Shown here one piece after another: positions 37,378 to 45,610 of a stretch of DNA of 64,000 bases. The notes below the pieces were generated by a model that was not told the origin of the DNA, did not search any database, and was given only the letters and a program-made list of their open reading frames with translations. Made by a program: the position numbers and the translations under genes. Source of the DNA: Burkholderia sp. (lineage in GTDB: Bacteria; Pseudomonadota; Gammaproteobacteria; Burkholderiales; Burkholderiaceae); NCBI GenBank assembly GCA_031253835.1, contig JAIRVP010000022.1:19507-83506 (forward strand). The letters are read 5' to 3'. Numbering within the stretch: the stretch's first letter is position 1; each line of letters starts with the position of its first letter.

Positions 37378-38172
37378 GCGTCGGGGGCGGGTTCCGGTCG
37401 GGAGGTGGCGGGCGGTCACTGTCGGGCGATTGTAAGGCGATTGTCCGTGGCGTGCGGACGCAACGTATCGACCTCCGCCCGGACCGGGCAGCTGCAGTTC
37501 GACGGCACGCGTGGCCGGCCACCGTCGTGCCGGAGGGCGTTTCAGTTTCGAAACGTTCGCGCTTCCTGACGGTGCGCGATCCCTTCCGGCGGCCTTGCAG
37601 ATGCCCGCGGGGCCTTGCGGCACGAAGCATGGTGCGCTCCTTGCATATCTGTATGGGCCGTGAGTGCGATCGCGGGGTGCAGTCGGCCCGACGATCGCTT
37701 CAGTGGGTCGGATGTATCGGAGACGGGGACAAGAGAATGAAAAGAGACCGAATCGCAACGTGGCGTGTTGCAAACATGAATCGCCGACCTGCCAGGGTAG
37801 TCGCTTCGCCGTTGATTGCGGCGACGTGAGCGCGCGGCTTTCCGTTCCATCCGAGAAATCGGGTTCGTTCTGAACGACAACGTGCCTGTTTGACGCACGA
37901 GGCCGACCGGCGACGGTCGGCCGTCGGGGATGAGCCCCGAATGCATGCGGATGGCCCCGGCCTGGATTCCGGATCGTCATGCCGTAGCGCGACGCAGGTC
38001 GTCGCGCAGCGGATGCGTTCGCGCGCCGCGCGTTGCGGCGTGGCGGACATGACCCGGATCGTACGAAAGAGCCGGCGGCGCGACGCAGCGCGCAGCATCG
38101 TGGAACACGCGTAGTCCAGGGGGAGCGTTCGCCGGTGGCCGCATGGTGGACGTCGCAACTTTGTGCTGTCAG

Positions 38173-38197
38173 TTGATCCACTACCCCGATGGATCAA
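38173..38197 (+). repeat. Inverted repeat next to terminator
   Basis: TTGATCCA (38173-38180) and TGGATCAA (38190-38197) form a perfect 8-bp stem around a C-rich nine-base loop. It lies eight bases before a strong terminator and may be a folded element of a small RNA. Confidence 0.6.
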
Positions 38198-38205
38198 TTG
38201 TTGAA

Positions 38206-38243
38206 GCGCCCATCGCCGAGCGGCGAATGGGCGTCTTTTTTTG
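38206..38243 (+). terminator. Strong intrinsic terminator without an upstream gene
   Basis: Stem GCGCCCATCGCCG (38206-38218) pairs with CGGCGAATGGGCG (38221-38233) with minor mismatches and a very short loop, followed by C and seven T. It is oriented plus, yet no plus-strand gene is seen in the preceding kilobase. The next plus gene, the sirtuin, starts 122 bp later. Confidence 0.8.
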
Positions 38244-38364
38244 TGCGCCGGTTTTGCGCCGGGGCCGCCGGCCGGATCGTGCGGCGTTCTGTATCATGTG
38301 TTGGCGCGCGGGCCGCTCGTGCGGTCGCACGGCCAGCCGGCGCGCCCGATCACGCGTTGCCAAC

Positions 38365-39264
38365 ATGAACGACAAAGCCTTGCACGATCCCTCAACCGCC
38401 GGCGTCGACCCGGCCGCGCTCGATGCGCTGCACACGTTCGTCGAGCGTCATCCGCGCCTGCTCGTGCTGACCGGCGCGGGCATCAGTACCGATTCCGGCA
38501 TTCCCGGCTATCGCGACCGCAACGGCCAGTGGATGCGCTCGCCGCCGATCCAGCTTCACGAATTCCTCGGCTCCGATGCCGCGCGGCGACGCTACTGGGC
38601 GCGCAGCATGATCGGCTGGCCCGTCGTCGGCCGCGCGCAGCCGAACGGGTCGCACGTCGCGCTGGCACGGCTCGGCGGTGCGGGCCGGATCGAGCGCCTC
38701 GTCACGCAGAACGTCGACGGCCTGCACCAGCGCGCGGGCAGCGACGACGTGATCGAACTGCACGGCGGAATCAACGGCGTGACCTGTCTCGAATGCGGCG
38801 CGCACCATGCGCGCGCGACGATCCAGACGGTGCTCGAAGCCGACAATCCCGACCTGCTGGGCGCGCAGGCCGAGCCGGCCGCGGACGGCGACGCGCACCT
38901 CGAATGGGCCGCGCTCGACACGTTCCGGATCCCGGCATGCCCCGCGTGCGGCGGCCTGCTGAAGCCGGCGGTCGTGTTCTTCGGCGAGAACGTGCCGCGC
39001 GAACGCGTGGCGCTGGCGTCGCAGGCGCTCGACGCGGCCGATGCGCTGCTCGTCGTCGGCTCGTCGCTGATGGTGTATTCCGGCTACCGCTTCTGCGTGT
39101 GGGCGCAGGCGCAGCAGAAGCCGGTCGCCGCACTCAATCTCGGCCATACGCGCGCCGATCCGATCCTGACGCTGAAGGTCGAGGCGCACTGCGCTCCGGC
39201 GCTCGACGCACTGACGGCCCGCCTCGGCCTGGGCGGCAACCACACCATGGAGCCTGCATCGTGA
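38365..39264 (+). CDS. Sir2-family NAD-dependent protein deacylase (sirtuin)
   Basis: A 299-residue sirtuin. NAD-binding motif LTGAGISTDSGIPGYRD (36-51), TQNVDGLH (114-121) and catalytic H133 (ELHGG) are intact, as are the zinc cysteines C141, C144, C192 and C195. Sirtuins remove acyl groups from lysines using NAD, making nicotinamide and acyl-ADP-ribose. It is longer than E. coli CobB and resembles class II/SIRT4-like proteins in the GIPGYRDRNG and QWMRSPP segments; the preferred acyl group is not predictable. Its stop overlaps the GTG of the following methyltransferase, so the two are co-translated. Confidence 0.92.
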   Translation: MNDKALHDPSTAGVDPAALDALHTFVERHPRLLVLTGAGISTDSGIPGYRDRNGQWMRSPPIQLHEFLGSDAARRRYWARSMIGWPVVGRAQPNGSHVALARLGGAGRIERLVTQNVDGLHQRAGSDDVIELHGGINGVTCLECGAHHARATIQTVLEADNPDLLGAQAEPAADGDAHLEWAALDTFRIPACPACGGLLKPAVVFFGENVPRERVALASQALDAADALLVVGSSLMVYSGYRFCVWAQAQQKPVAALNLGHTRADPILTLKVEAHCAPALDALTARLGLGGNHTMEPAS

Positions 39265-39902
39265 CCGGCGCTACCCGTTCGCCCGATCCTTCCGCGCGGT
39301 TGCTGGCGCCCGCGGCCGAACGCAACCGCGGGCCGATCCTCGACGTATTGCGCCGCGTGCTGCCGGCGAGCGGCAGCGTGCTCGAGATCGCGAGCGGCAC
39401 CGGCCAGCATGTCGTCCATTTCGCGCAGGCGTTGCCGGGCCTGCGCTGGCAGCCGAGCGACCCCGACGAACAGGCGCGGCACTCGATCGCCGCATGGGTC
39501 GCGCATGCGGGCCTCGCGAACGTCGCCGGGCCGCTGGCGTTCGACGTGCGCGATGCGGCGTGGCCGGTCGCGGCACTCGACGCGATCGTCTGCATCAACA
39601 TGATTCACATCTCGCCGTGGGCCTGCACGGAAGCGCTGTTCGCGGGCGCGGCGCGGCTGCTGCGGCCGGGCGGCGTGCTGTTCCTGTACGGCCCGTACCG
39701 TCGCGACGGCCGGCACACGGCGCCGTCGAACGAGGCTTTCGACCGGCAGCTGCGCAGCCGCGACCCGTCGTGGGGCGTGCGCGATCTCGAGACCGTCGTC
39801 GCGCTCGGCCTCGATCGCGGGCTCGACTGCATCGAGGTCGTCGAGATGCCGGCGAACAACCTGAGCGTCGTGTTCCGGCGGCTGCCGCACGCGGAGCAAT
39901 GA
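39261..39902 (+). CDS. DUF938 SAM-dependent methyltransferase-like protein
   Basis: A 213-residue protein of the DUF938 family. The GTG start overlaps the sirtuin stop (GTGA). The SAM-binding motif is VLEIASGTGQHVVHFAQALP, then WQPSDPDEQ and CINMIHISPW in the position of motif IV. Conserved NRGPILDVL precedes it. The substrate is unknown. Coupling to a sirtuin could mean related action on proteins or NAD metabolism, but that is only inference. Confidence 0.88.
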   Translation: MTGATRSPDPSARLLAPAAERNRGPILDVLRRVLPASGSVLEIASGTGQHVVHFAQALPGLRWQPSDPDEQARHSIAAWVAHAGLANVAGPLAFDVRDAAWPVAALDAIVCINMIHISPWACTEALFAGAARLLRPGGVLFLYGPYRRDGRHTAPSNEAFDRQLRSRDPSWGVRDLETVVALGLDRGLDCIEVVEMPANNLSVVFRRLPHAEQ

Positions 39903-39952
39903 CACGCAGGCGCGCAGCGACGCCGGGTTTCCACTATCCTTTCGCCTGTGCG

Positions 39953-39985
39953 CGCGGCCCGGTTCGGGTCGCGCCCCGTTTTTTC
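39953..39985 (+). terminator. Intrinsic terminator just before gnd
   Basis: Stem GCGCGGCCCG (39953-39962) with CGGGTCGCGC (39966-39975), one G-T pair, then CCCG and six T. It ends the sirtuin-DUF938 transcript. Its T run is only 15 bases from the gnd start, so it either lies in the gnd leader as an attenuator or overlaps its promoter region. Confidence 0.75.
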
Positions 39986-39999
39986 CGGAGAATTGACTA

Positions 40000-41412
40000 A
40001 TGGGCAAACAAGCAATCGGTGTGATCGGGCTCGCGGTGATGGGCCGCAATCTCGCACTCAATATCGAGAGCCGCGGTTACGCGGTGTCGGTGTACAACCG
40101 CAGCCGCGAGAAAACCGACGAACTGATCGCCGAATTCCCCGGCCGCAACCTGGTGCCGACCCATACGCTCGAAGAATTCGTCGCGTCGCTCGAAACGCCG
40201 CGCCGGATCCTGATGATGGTGAAGGCCGGTGAAGCGACCGACGCGACGATCGCGTCGCTCAAGCCGCTGCTCGAGAAGGGCGACGTGCTGATCGACGGCG
40301 GCAATACGCACTTCACCGACACGATCCGCCGCAACCAGGAACTCGCGCAATCGGGCCTGCACTTCATCGGCACCGGCGTGTCGGGCGGCGAAGAGGGCGC
40401 GCTGCGCGGCCCGTCGATCATGCCCGGCGGCCAGCGTGACGCATACGATCTCGTCGAGCCGATCCTCAAGCAGATCGCCGCGAAGGCGCCGTCGGACGGC
40501 GAGCCGTGCGTCGCGTACATGGGCCCGGACGGTGCGGGCCACTACGTGAAGATGGTCCACAACGGCATCGAATACGGCGACATGCAGCTGATCGCCGAGA
40601 GCTACTCGGTGCTGAAGGACGTCGCGGGCCTGACCAACGACGAGCTCGGCGCGGTGTACACCGAGTGGAACCAGGGCGAACTCGACAGCTACCTGATCGA
40701 GATCACGTCGAAGATCTTCGGCAAGAAGGACGAAGAGACCGGCAAGCACCTCGTCGACGTGATCCTCGATCGCGCCGCGCAGAAGGGCACCGGCAAGTGG
40801 ACGAGCCAGAACGCGCTGGATCTCGGCGTGCCGCTGCCGCTCATCACCGAGTCGGTGTTCGCGCGCGTGCTGTCGTCGCTGAAGACCGAGCGCGTTGCAG
40901 CCAGCAAGATCCTGTCGGGCCCGGCCGCCGCGCCGTTCGACGGCGATCGTGCCGCGTTCGTCGAAGCGGTGCGCCGCGCGCTGTACCTGAGCAAGGTGAT
41001 CTCGTACGCGCAGGGCTTCGCGCAACTGCGCACGGCATCGGAAGAGTACGGCTGGAACCTCGATCTCGGCACGATCGCGAAGATCTTCCGCGCGGGCTGC
41101 ATCATCCGCGCGCGCTTCCTGCAGAAGATCACGGACGCCTATGCGAAGGATCCGGCGCTCGCGAACCTGCTGCTCGATCCGTACTTCAAGGACCTCGCCG
41201 CGAACTACCAGACGGCGCTGCGCGACGTCGTGGTCGCCGCGGTGAAGGCCGGCGTGCCGGTACCGGCGTTTGCGTCGGCGGTCGCGTACTTCGACAGCTA
41301 CCGTTCCGAGCGGCTCCCGGCGAACCTCGTGCAGGCGCAGCGCGACTTCTTCGGCGCGCACACGTTCGAGCGTACCGACAAGCCGGGCAGCTTCCACGCC
41401 AACTGGTCGTAA
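40000..41412 (+). CDS. gnd: 6-phosphogluconate dehydrogenase, decarboxylating
   Basis: A 470-residue enzyme of the pentose-phosphate pathway that oxidises 6-phosphogluconate to ribulose 5-phosphate with release of CO2 and NADPH. The cofactor motif is [15 protein letters not shown] at the N-terminus. The substrate signature [17 protein letters not shown] contains the catalytic lysine and asparagine, and [17 protein letters not shown] is the second conserved block. Length is that of the long dimeric form. The GGAG ribosome site lies eight bases before the ATG. An intrinsic terminator immediately upstream isolates it from the sirtuin operon. Confidence 0.97.
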   Translation: MGKQAIGVIGLAVMGRNLALNIESRGYAVSVYNRSREKTDELIAEFPGRNLVPTHTLEEFVASLETPRRILMMVKAGEATDATIASLKPLLEKGDVLIDGGNTHFTDTIRRNQELAQSGLHFIGTGVSGGEEGALRGPSIMPGGQRDAYDLVEPILKQIAAKAPSDGEPCVAYMGPDGAGHYVKMVHNGIEYGDMQLIAESYSVLKDVAGLTNDELGAVYTEWNQGELDSYLIEITSKIFGKKDEETGKHLVDVILDRAAQKGTGKWTSQNALDLGVPLPLITESVFARVLSSLKTERVAASKILSGPAAAPFDGDRAAFVEAVRRALYLSKVISYAQGFAQLRTASEEYGWNLDLGTIAKIFRAGCIIRARFLQKITDAYAKDPALANLLLDPYFKDLAANYQTALRDVVVAAVKAGVPVPAFASAVAYFDSYRSERLPANLVQAQRDFFGAHTFERTDKPGSFHANWS

Positions 41413-41524
41413 CCGGCCCGCGGGGGCAGCATTGTTGCGAAAATCTATTCTTTGAATAGGGTTTTTCTATCCCGGATGCCGACATTGTTGGCTCCGGGGA
41501 AACAGTGTTTTCGTTCTTTCATGG

Positions 41525-41553
41525 TTTTCCCTAGGTGCCGTCGGGACTAAACT
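41525..41553 (+). promoter_or_regulatory. Candidate promoter of the DUF4148 gene
   Basis: TTTTCC (41525-41530) and TAAACT (41548-41553) at 17-bp spacing, 60 bp before the ATG. The -35 match is modest. Confidence 0.4.
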
Positions 41554-41612
41554 CTGTTCCATCGCTGCAGACATGGTGTGTGCGGCGGAGCAAAAAAATC
41601 CCGGAGGTAATC

Positions 41613-41957
41613 ATGAAATCGCTGATCGCAACGTTCGCTGCAGCTGCTGTCCTCGCCGTTCCCGCCGTCTCGTTCGCCCAACAGAACGCGCCCGTCACCC
41701 GTGCACAGGTGAAGGCCGATCTCGTCGCCGTCCAGCAGGCCGGCTACAAGCTGGGCAGCGACCGCACGAACTACCCGGAAGGCATCCAGGCCGCTGAAGC
41801 CCGTCTGAACCCGCAACAAAACGTCGCCGCTGCCGACACGACCGGCTACGGCGCGCAACCGGCCGCCGCGCAGGAATCGGGCGTACCGGCTGCTGCAAAG
41901 ACCGGCTGGCAAGTCAAGCGTATCGCTGACGGCGCACCGGTCTACAAGGGTCGTTAA
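41613..41957 (+). CDS. DUF4148 small exported protein
   Basis: A 114-residue protein with a clean signal peptide (MKSLIATFAAAAVLAVPAVS, cut after SFA) and a DUF4148 domain: VTRAQVKADLVAVQQAGYK followed by the typical NYPEGIQAAEARL. These small proteins are numerous in Burkholderia and Ralstonia and are thought to be periplasmic; function is unknown. A perfect GGAGG ribosome site precedes the ATG, and a strong terminator follows, so it is a monocistronic, probably well expressed gene. Confidence 0.88.
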   Translation: MKSLIATFAAAAVLAVPAVSFAQQNAPVTRAQVKADLVAVQQAGYKLGSDRTNYPEGIQAAEARLNPQQNVAAADTTGYGAQPAAAQESGVPAAAKTGWQVKRIADGAPVYKGR

Positions 41958-42002
41958 TGGGGCGGCCGCTCCGACGGCCGGATCCGACCCTCTGTAGTAC
42001 AA

Positions 42003-42043
42003 ACAGCCCGTCGTTCCGTTATGCGGAACGACGGGCTGTTTTC
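42003..42043 (+). terminator. Strong intrinsic terminator after the DUF4148 gene
   Basis: A 15-bp perfect stem (CAGCCCGTCGTTCCG at 42004-42018 with its complement 42024-42038) and TTTT. It may also serve the leftward gene ending at 42070, although the T run is weaker on that strand. Confidence 0.9.
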
Positions 42044-42069
42044 ATTGGCGGCGCGTCACGCGCCGGCGC

Positions 42070-42390
42070 TCAGTGCAGCGGGCGGCGGCCGCGCCCGATG
42101 TCGCGGAACAGCGCTTCCGCCGGTTCCAGCACCTGCAGCCACGTTTCGTCGTAGCCGCTCAGCGTGTCGAGTGCGTCGCGCAACCGTTCGATCGCGAGGA
42201 CCGGCAGCTCGACGCTGTGGCGCGTGGCGCCCGTCATGTGCGCGACGCTCGCCAGCTGGACGAGCGCATCGGCCGCCTCGGCGACATCGGTCGCGAACAG
42301 CAGGTGCCGGTTGAGCAATTCGACCAGGCCGCTGGAACCGGCGAAATCGTCGGCGTCGAGCTGCACGGAAAGAAACGTCGCGTTGTTCAT
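42070..42390 (-). CDS. Unknown 106-residue protein
   Basis: I do not recognise it. The ATG at 42390 has a GAGGAG ribosome site at good spacing; an ATG two codons earlier is too close to it. The sequence is soluble and mostly helical (LVELLNRHLLFATDVAEAAD, LVQLASVAHMTG, LRDALDTLSGYDETW), with no signal peptide, cysteines or metal motif. Codon use is typical of the region, so it looks like a real gene. It converges with the DUF4148 gene and is divergent from the NlpD-like gene across 432 bp. Confidence 0.65.
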   Translation of the reverse strand: MNNATFLSVQLDADDFAGSSGLVELLNRHLLFATDVAEAADALVQLASVAHMTGATRHSVELPVLAIERLRDALDTLSGYDETWLQVLEPAEALFRDIGRGRRPLH

Positions 42391-42822
42391 TGTCATGCTC
42401 CTCGTTGTCGTTGGATCGCGCTGCATCACCGAGTATAGGCGGCGATCGAAGCAGGGAATGTGACGGGGACGAGACGGCCGGCGCGCCGGCGGCACGGGCC
42501 GGAAACCCGCGCCCGGCCCGCCGGACGGCCCGCGCGGCGCGGCTCGCGGGCTGCCGTCACGCCCGTGCGGCGCTGCAAGATTGTTGCCGGAACAGGCAGC
42601 TGACGCAGTCCCGACCGCGACAAATGGTATCTTTGCCGGTCGGGACGCCACTGAAAAGTGCGAAAAAGGGGCCGGTGAGCCCATTCGCACCGACGTTCCG
42701 CTGTGGAAACTGACGGCCGCGAGAGCGGTCGGATACTGGTTGGTCCGGCCGTCCGGCCGGACATCGTGCGTCGCGCACCGGGGGGCGGTAGGCGGCGCCA
42801 CGAAGCAAATCCGGGAGGACCC
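42391..42822. other. Intergenic region with a 10-bp inverted repeat
   Basis: 432 bp between divergent genes. GTCCCGACCG (42608-42617) and its exact complement CGGTCGGGAC (42637-42646) flank a 19-base AT-richer loop containing TATCTT. It may be a leader hairpin or an operator of the NlpD-like gene. No other structure is clear. Confidence 0.5.
42608..42646. repeat. Perfect 10-bp inverted repeat upstream of NlpD-like gene
   Basis: Arms GTCCCGACCG and CGGTCGGGAC with a 19-base spacer, 177 bp before the TTG start. It is not followed by T residues, so it is unlikely to be a terminator. Confidence 0.7.
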
Positions 42823-43551
42823 TTGAGAGAAACTATTCCCATCCACGATGCGCTGACGCGCTGGTTGCCGCAGGCGGCGCTCATTGCCGCAGCCGTCGCG
42901 CTGTCGGGCTGCACGCTGACACCGTGGACCGACAACTGGCAACCGGCGCGCCAGTCGACCCCGATGTCGGCTGCGACGCCGGGCGTGATCGCCGGCTATT
43001 ACCGCGTGAACCCGGGCGATACGCTCGCGGGCATCGCGAGTGCCTACGGGCAACGCGTGCAGGACGTGGCCAGCTGGAACCACATGGCGCCGACCGACGC
43101 CGTGTCGCCCGGCCAGGTGCTGCGCGTGGCGCCGCCGTCCGCCGCACCGTCGCCCGGGCAGCCGCCTGTTGCCGCGCCGGGCTCGCTCGCCTGGCCGGCA
43201 ACGGGTGTCGTCGCGACGCCGTTCGCGGCCGGCAAGACGCGCGGCGTCGTGATCGCCGCATCCGGGCCCGACCACTCGGTGCGGGCCGCGGCGAACGGGC
43301 GCGTGGTCTACGCCGGGTCCGGCGTCAAGGCGTACGGCCCGCTCGTGATCCTGAAGCACGACAACGGCCTCATCACGGCCTACGGTCACAACGGCAAGCT
43401 GCTCGTCAACGAAGGCGACGCGGTGCGCCAGGGCCAGCCGGTCGCCGAGATGGGCACCGATGCGAGCGGCCGTTCGACGTTCGAGTTCGAAGTCCGCCAG
43501 AACGGCAAGGTCGTCGATCCGATGAACTTCCTGCCGCGCAACGGCGGCTGA
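42823..43551 (+). CDS. NlpD-like LysM/LytM lipoprotein (degenerate M23 domain)
   Basis: A 242-residue lipoprotein. I chose TTG at 42823 because a GGGAGG ribosome site lies four bases before it and the signal (AALIAAAVALSGC) follows at the right distance. A LysM domain is at ~55-105 (YYRVNPGDTLAGIASAYGQR) and a LytM/M23 fold at ~140-240 (GPLVILKHDNGLITAYGHNG). The catalytic HxH of M23 peptidases is replaced by STFEFEV, and the first metal histidine is missing, so it should not cut murein. NlpD and EnvC have the same loss and activate amidases at the division site; that is the likely role here. Confidence 0.85.
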   Translation: MRETIPIHDALTRWLPQAALIAAAVALSGCTLTPWTDNWQPARQSTPMSAATPGVIAGYYRVNPGDTLAGIASAYGQRVQDVASWNHMAPTDAVSPGQVLRVAPPSAAPSPGQPPVAAPGSLAWPATGVVATPFAAGKTRGVVIAASGPDHSVRAAANGRVVYAGSGVKAYGPLVILKHDNGLITAYGHNGKLLVNEGDAVRQGQPVAEMGTDASGRSTFEFEVRQNGKVVDPMNFLPRNGG

Positions 43552-43599
43552 CGATCCGCAGTACCGCGTGTGCGCCGCCCGGCGCACACGCTCCCGCCA

Positions 43600-44238
43600 T
43601 CATCCCCCCTTGAGTGTCGTGGTACCGGGCTGTCTCGCGTGATTGCCGAGCCAGCGGATCCCCAATGCGAGCGCCACCGCGCCCAGCGCGATCAGCGAAC
43701 ACTGGATCGCGACCGGCAGGTAGCCGTGCGGCCGCGGATCGACGAACGGGTAGGGATACCAGTTCTCGACTGCACCGCGCACGAGCGTATAGCCGAGATA
43801 GACGACCGGAAAACCGAGCCATGCGAACGCACTGCTGCGCGCGATCGGCCGGCGCGGCTCCACGTACAGCCAGTCGCACAGCATCACGAGCGGTACGATC
43901 CGGTGCAGCACCCAGTTGTTGAACGCCGGCGTGACATGACGCAGCGCATCGAGCCGCGCGAGCAGGAGTTCGTAGACGATCGCGGTGATCAGCACGTACA
44001 GCACGGCCGCGCCGCGCATCGATTCGTAGCGGGCCGAGCCGGGGCGCGCGATGCGCCACAACCCCGCGGCCAGCATCACGGCCGCGTAGAGGCTGCTCAG
44101 TTGCGTGAAGTAGCTGAGATAGTTGCCGAGGTGGAAGTTCGGCAGGCGCCAGTAATCGGCGACGCTGTGCAGCGTGGTGGACACCGCGAGCAACGCGGCG
44201 GTCAGCCGGTAGGCCGCAACGAAGAACGCTTTGCTCAT
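43600..44238 (-). CDS. Pr6Pr-family integral membrane protein
   Basis: A 212-residue protein with six or seven membrane segments, starting at the ATG at 44238 (MSKAFFVAAYRLTAALLAVS). The patterns NYLSYFTQLSSLYAAV, HRIVPLVMLCDWLY and VENWYPYPFVDP fit the Pr6Pr family of unknown function, found in bacteria and fungi. It is divergent from the cytochrome b561 gene. No pathway link is evident. Confidence 0.8.
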   Translation of the reverse strand: MSKAFFVAAYRLTAALLAVSTTLHSVADYWRLPNFHLGNYLSYFTQLSSLYAAVMLAAGLWRIARPGSARYESMRGAAVLYVLITAIVYELLLARLDALRHVTPAFNNWVLHRIVPLVMLCDWLYVEPRRPIARSSAFAWLGFPVVYLGYTLVRGAVENWYPYPFVDPRPHGYLPVAIQCSLIALGAVALALGIRWLGNHARQPGTTTLKGG

Positions 44239-44465
44239 GATGCCCGCGCGCCGTCGCACCAAAGCTTCATCGTGCCACAGCCGTTTGTGCGCGCGATGCG
44301 GACTTTCCATATGAGGGACGCGCGCCGTGCGCGTCGACGATTCGTCGGATATTTGACCGCGCCGCGAAAAACCGGACGCGCGTGCGGCTACAATCGTGCA
44401 AGCCTTGCCGGGCGCTGGGCCGGTGGCCGCCCGCGCTCCTCCCCGCATACAACACGAGACGAAGC

Positions 44466-45002
44466 ATGAGAAACATCCTCGCGAAACAGACGCGCTACAG
44501 CTCGCCCGCGATCTTCTTCCACTGGGCCATCTTCGTGCTGGTGGCGCTGGCCTACCTGGCCGTCGAGATCCGCGGCCCGAAAGGCAGCGACAGCCGCGTG
44601 TTCTGGATGAACGTGCACCTCACCGCGGGCACGTTCGTGCTCGTGCTGTCGGTGCTGCGCGTGCTGTGGCGCGTCGTCAGCCGCGTGCCGGAAGCCTTGC
44701 CGCAGGCGGCGCTGCTGCGCTGGCTGTCGATGCTCGCGCATCTCGCGCTCTACGTGTTCATCATCGCGCAGCCGCTGCTCGGCATCATGATGATCAACAT
44801 GGGCGGCAAGCCGGTGTCGCTCGACTGGCTCGGCGTGTCGTTCACGCTGTTCGGCCCCGACAAGGCGCTGCGGCCGACGATCAAGGAAGCGCACGAGCTG
44901 ATCGGCAACGTGTTCTACTTCGTGATCGGCCTCCATGCGCTGGCCGCGCTGTACCACCATTTCATCCGGCGCGACGACGTGCTGCGGCGCATGGCGCCCT
45001 GA
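44466..45002 (+). CDS. Cytochrome b561-family membrane protein
   Basis: A 178-residue protein with four membrane segments and conserved histidines for two b-type hemes: H19 or so in AIFFHWAIFVLVALAYL, H52 in MNVHLTAGTF, and late histidines in KEAHELIGNVFYFVIGLHAL. The family (CybB-like) moves electrons between quinol and small carriers in the inner membrane. The ATG at 44466 begins the family-typical RYSSPAIFFHW start. It is followed by a 16-bp perfect hairpin. Confidence 0.9.
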   Translation: MRNILAKQTRYSSPAIFFHWAIFVLVALAYLAVEIRGPKGSDSRVFWMNVHLTAGTFVLVLSVLRVLWRVVSRVPEALPQAALLRWLSMLAHLALYVFIIAQPLLGIMMINMGGKPVSLDWLGVSFTLFGPDKALRPTIKEAHELIGNVFYFVIGLHALAALYHHFIRRDDVLRRMAP

Positions 45003-45031
45003 TCGCCACGTGCGTGGCGCGCGTCGCAGGC

Positions 45032-45067
45032 GGGGGCGCATGGTTGTGCGGACAACCATGCGCCCCC
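45032..45067 (+). terminator. 16-bp perfect hairpin after cytochrome b561
   Basis: GGGGGCGCATGGTTGT (45032-45047) and its exact complement (45052-45067) around the loop GCGG. The T run expected of an intrinsic terminator is missing. It may act with Rho or stabilise the 3' end. Confidence 0.6.
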
Positions 45068-45158
45068 GGTCCGTTTACCGGCATGCGTGACTGGTCATCA
45101 CGTTGAACATTCTGTAACATCTCGGCTGTTTTTACATTCCGCTTACTCGTCGCCGCGC

Positions 45159-45527
45159 ATGCTGCACCGACATCGTCACCTGACCGCCTGGCTTGGCGTG
45201 CTCGCGATCTGGATCGCGATCGCGGCGCCGCTGGTGTCGCAGTGGCGCATCGCGCAGGCGGCCACGCCGGAAGCCATCGTCTGCAGTGCAGAGCATGGCG
45301 CGCATCGGTCGGCCGGTGCCGGCAGCCTGCACGATCACGCGCTGCATCTCGACGCGTGCGGCTACTGCGGCTTCTTCGCCCATAGCCCCGCGATCGGCGC
45401 GCCTGCCGCCGCGTCGTTCGCGTCCATCCCCGCCGTTTCCGTTTCCGCCGCCGCGCCGTCCGCCGCCGCGGCGCGCGCCGACCGCTATCCGCGCGCGTAT
45501 CCACGCGCACCGCCCGAGCGCGCCTGA
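45159..45527 (+). CDS. DUF2946 family protein (copper-associated)
   Basis: A 122-residue protein with an N-terminal hydrophobic signal or anchor (WLGVLAIWIAIAAPLVSQW) and a His/Cys cluster, SLHDHALHLDACGYCGFFAH, near 60-80 that could bind metal. DUF2946 proteins are often beside TonB-dependent copper receptors, as here: the OprC-like gene starts 84 bp later on the same strand. I chose the ATG at 45159, just before the hydrophobic stretch. Role in copper handling is inferred from the cluster and neighbour. Confidence 0.8.
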   Translation: MLHRHRHLTAWLGVLAIWIAIAAPLVSQWRIAQAATPEAIVCSAEHGAHRSAGAGSLHDHALHLDACGYCGFFAHSPAIGAPAAASFASIPAVSVSAAAPSAAAARADRYPRAYPRAPPERA

Positions 45528-45610
45528 CGCGCCGTTATCCGTTCTTACTACCGCCGATATCCGTGCGGCCCGTCGCGGCCGCGCGGAGGGCGTCACTCGG
45601 GCTTTCGATC

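Larger units (their letters stand above)
37378..38364. other. 987-bp region without a convincing gene
   Basis: Open frames here are Arg/Ser-rich and lack ribosome sites or conserved patterns. The right end holds two adjacent hairpins (38173-38197 and 38206-38233), the second followed by seven T. No plus-strand gene precedes that terminator, so it may end a small RNA transcribed from about 37.9-38.1 kb. Confidence 0.5.

Noticed and set aside
37378..38181. N-terminal extension of the 37.0-kb gene to about 393 residues
   Set aside because: Upstream residues are Arg/Pro/Ser noise, and the ATG at 37377 begins the protein-like part.
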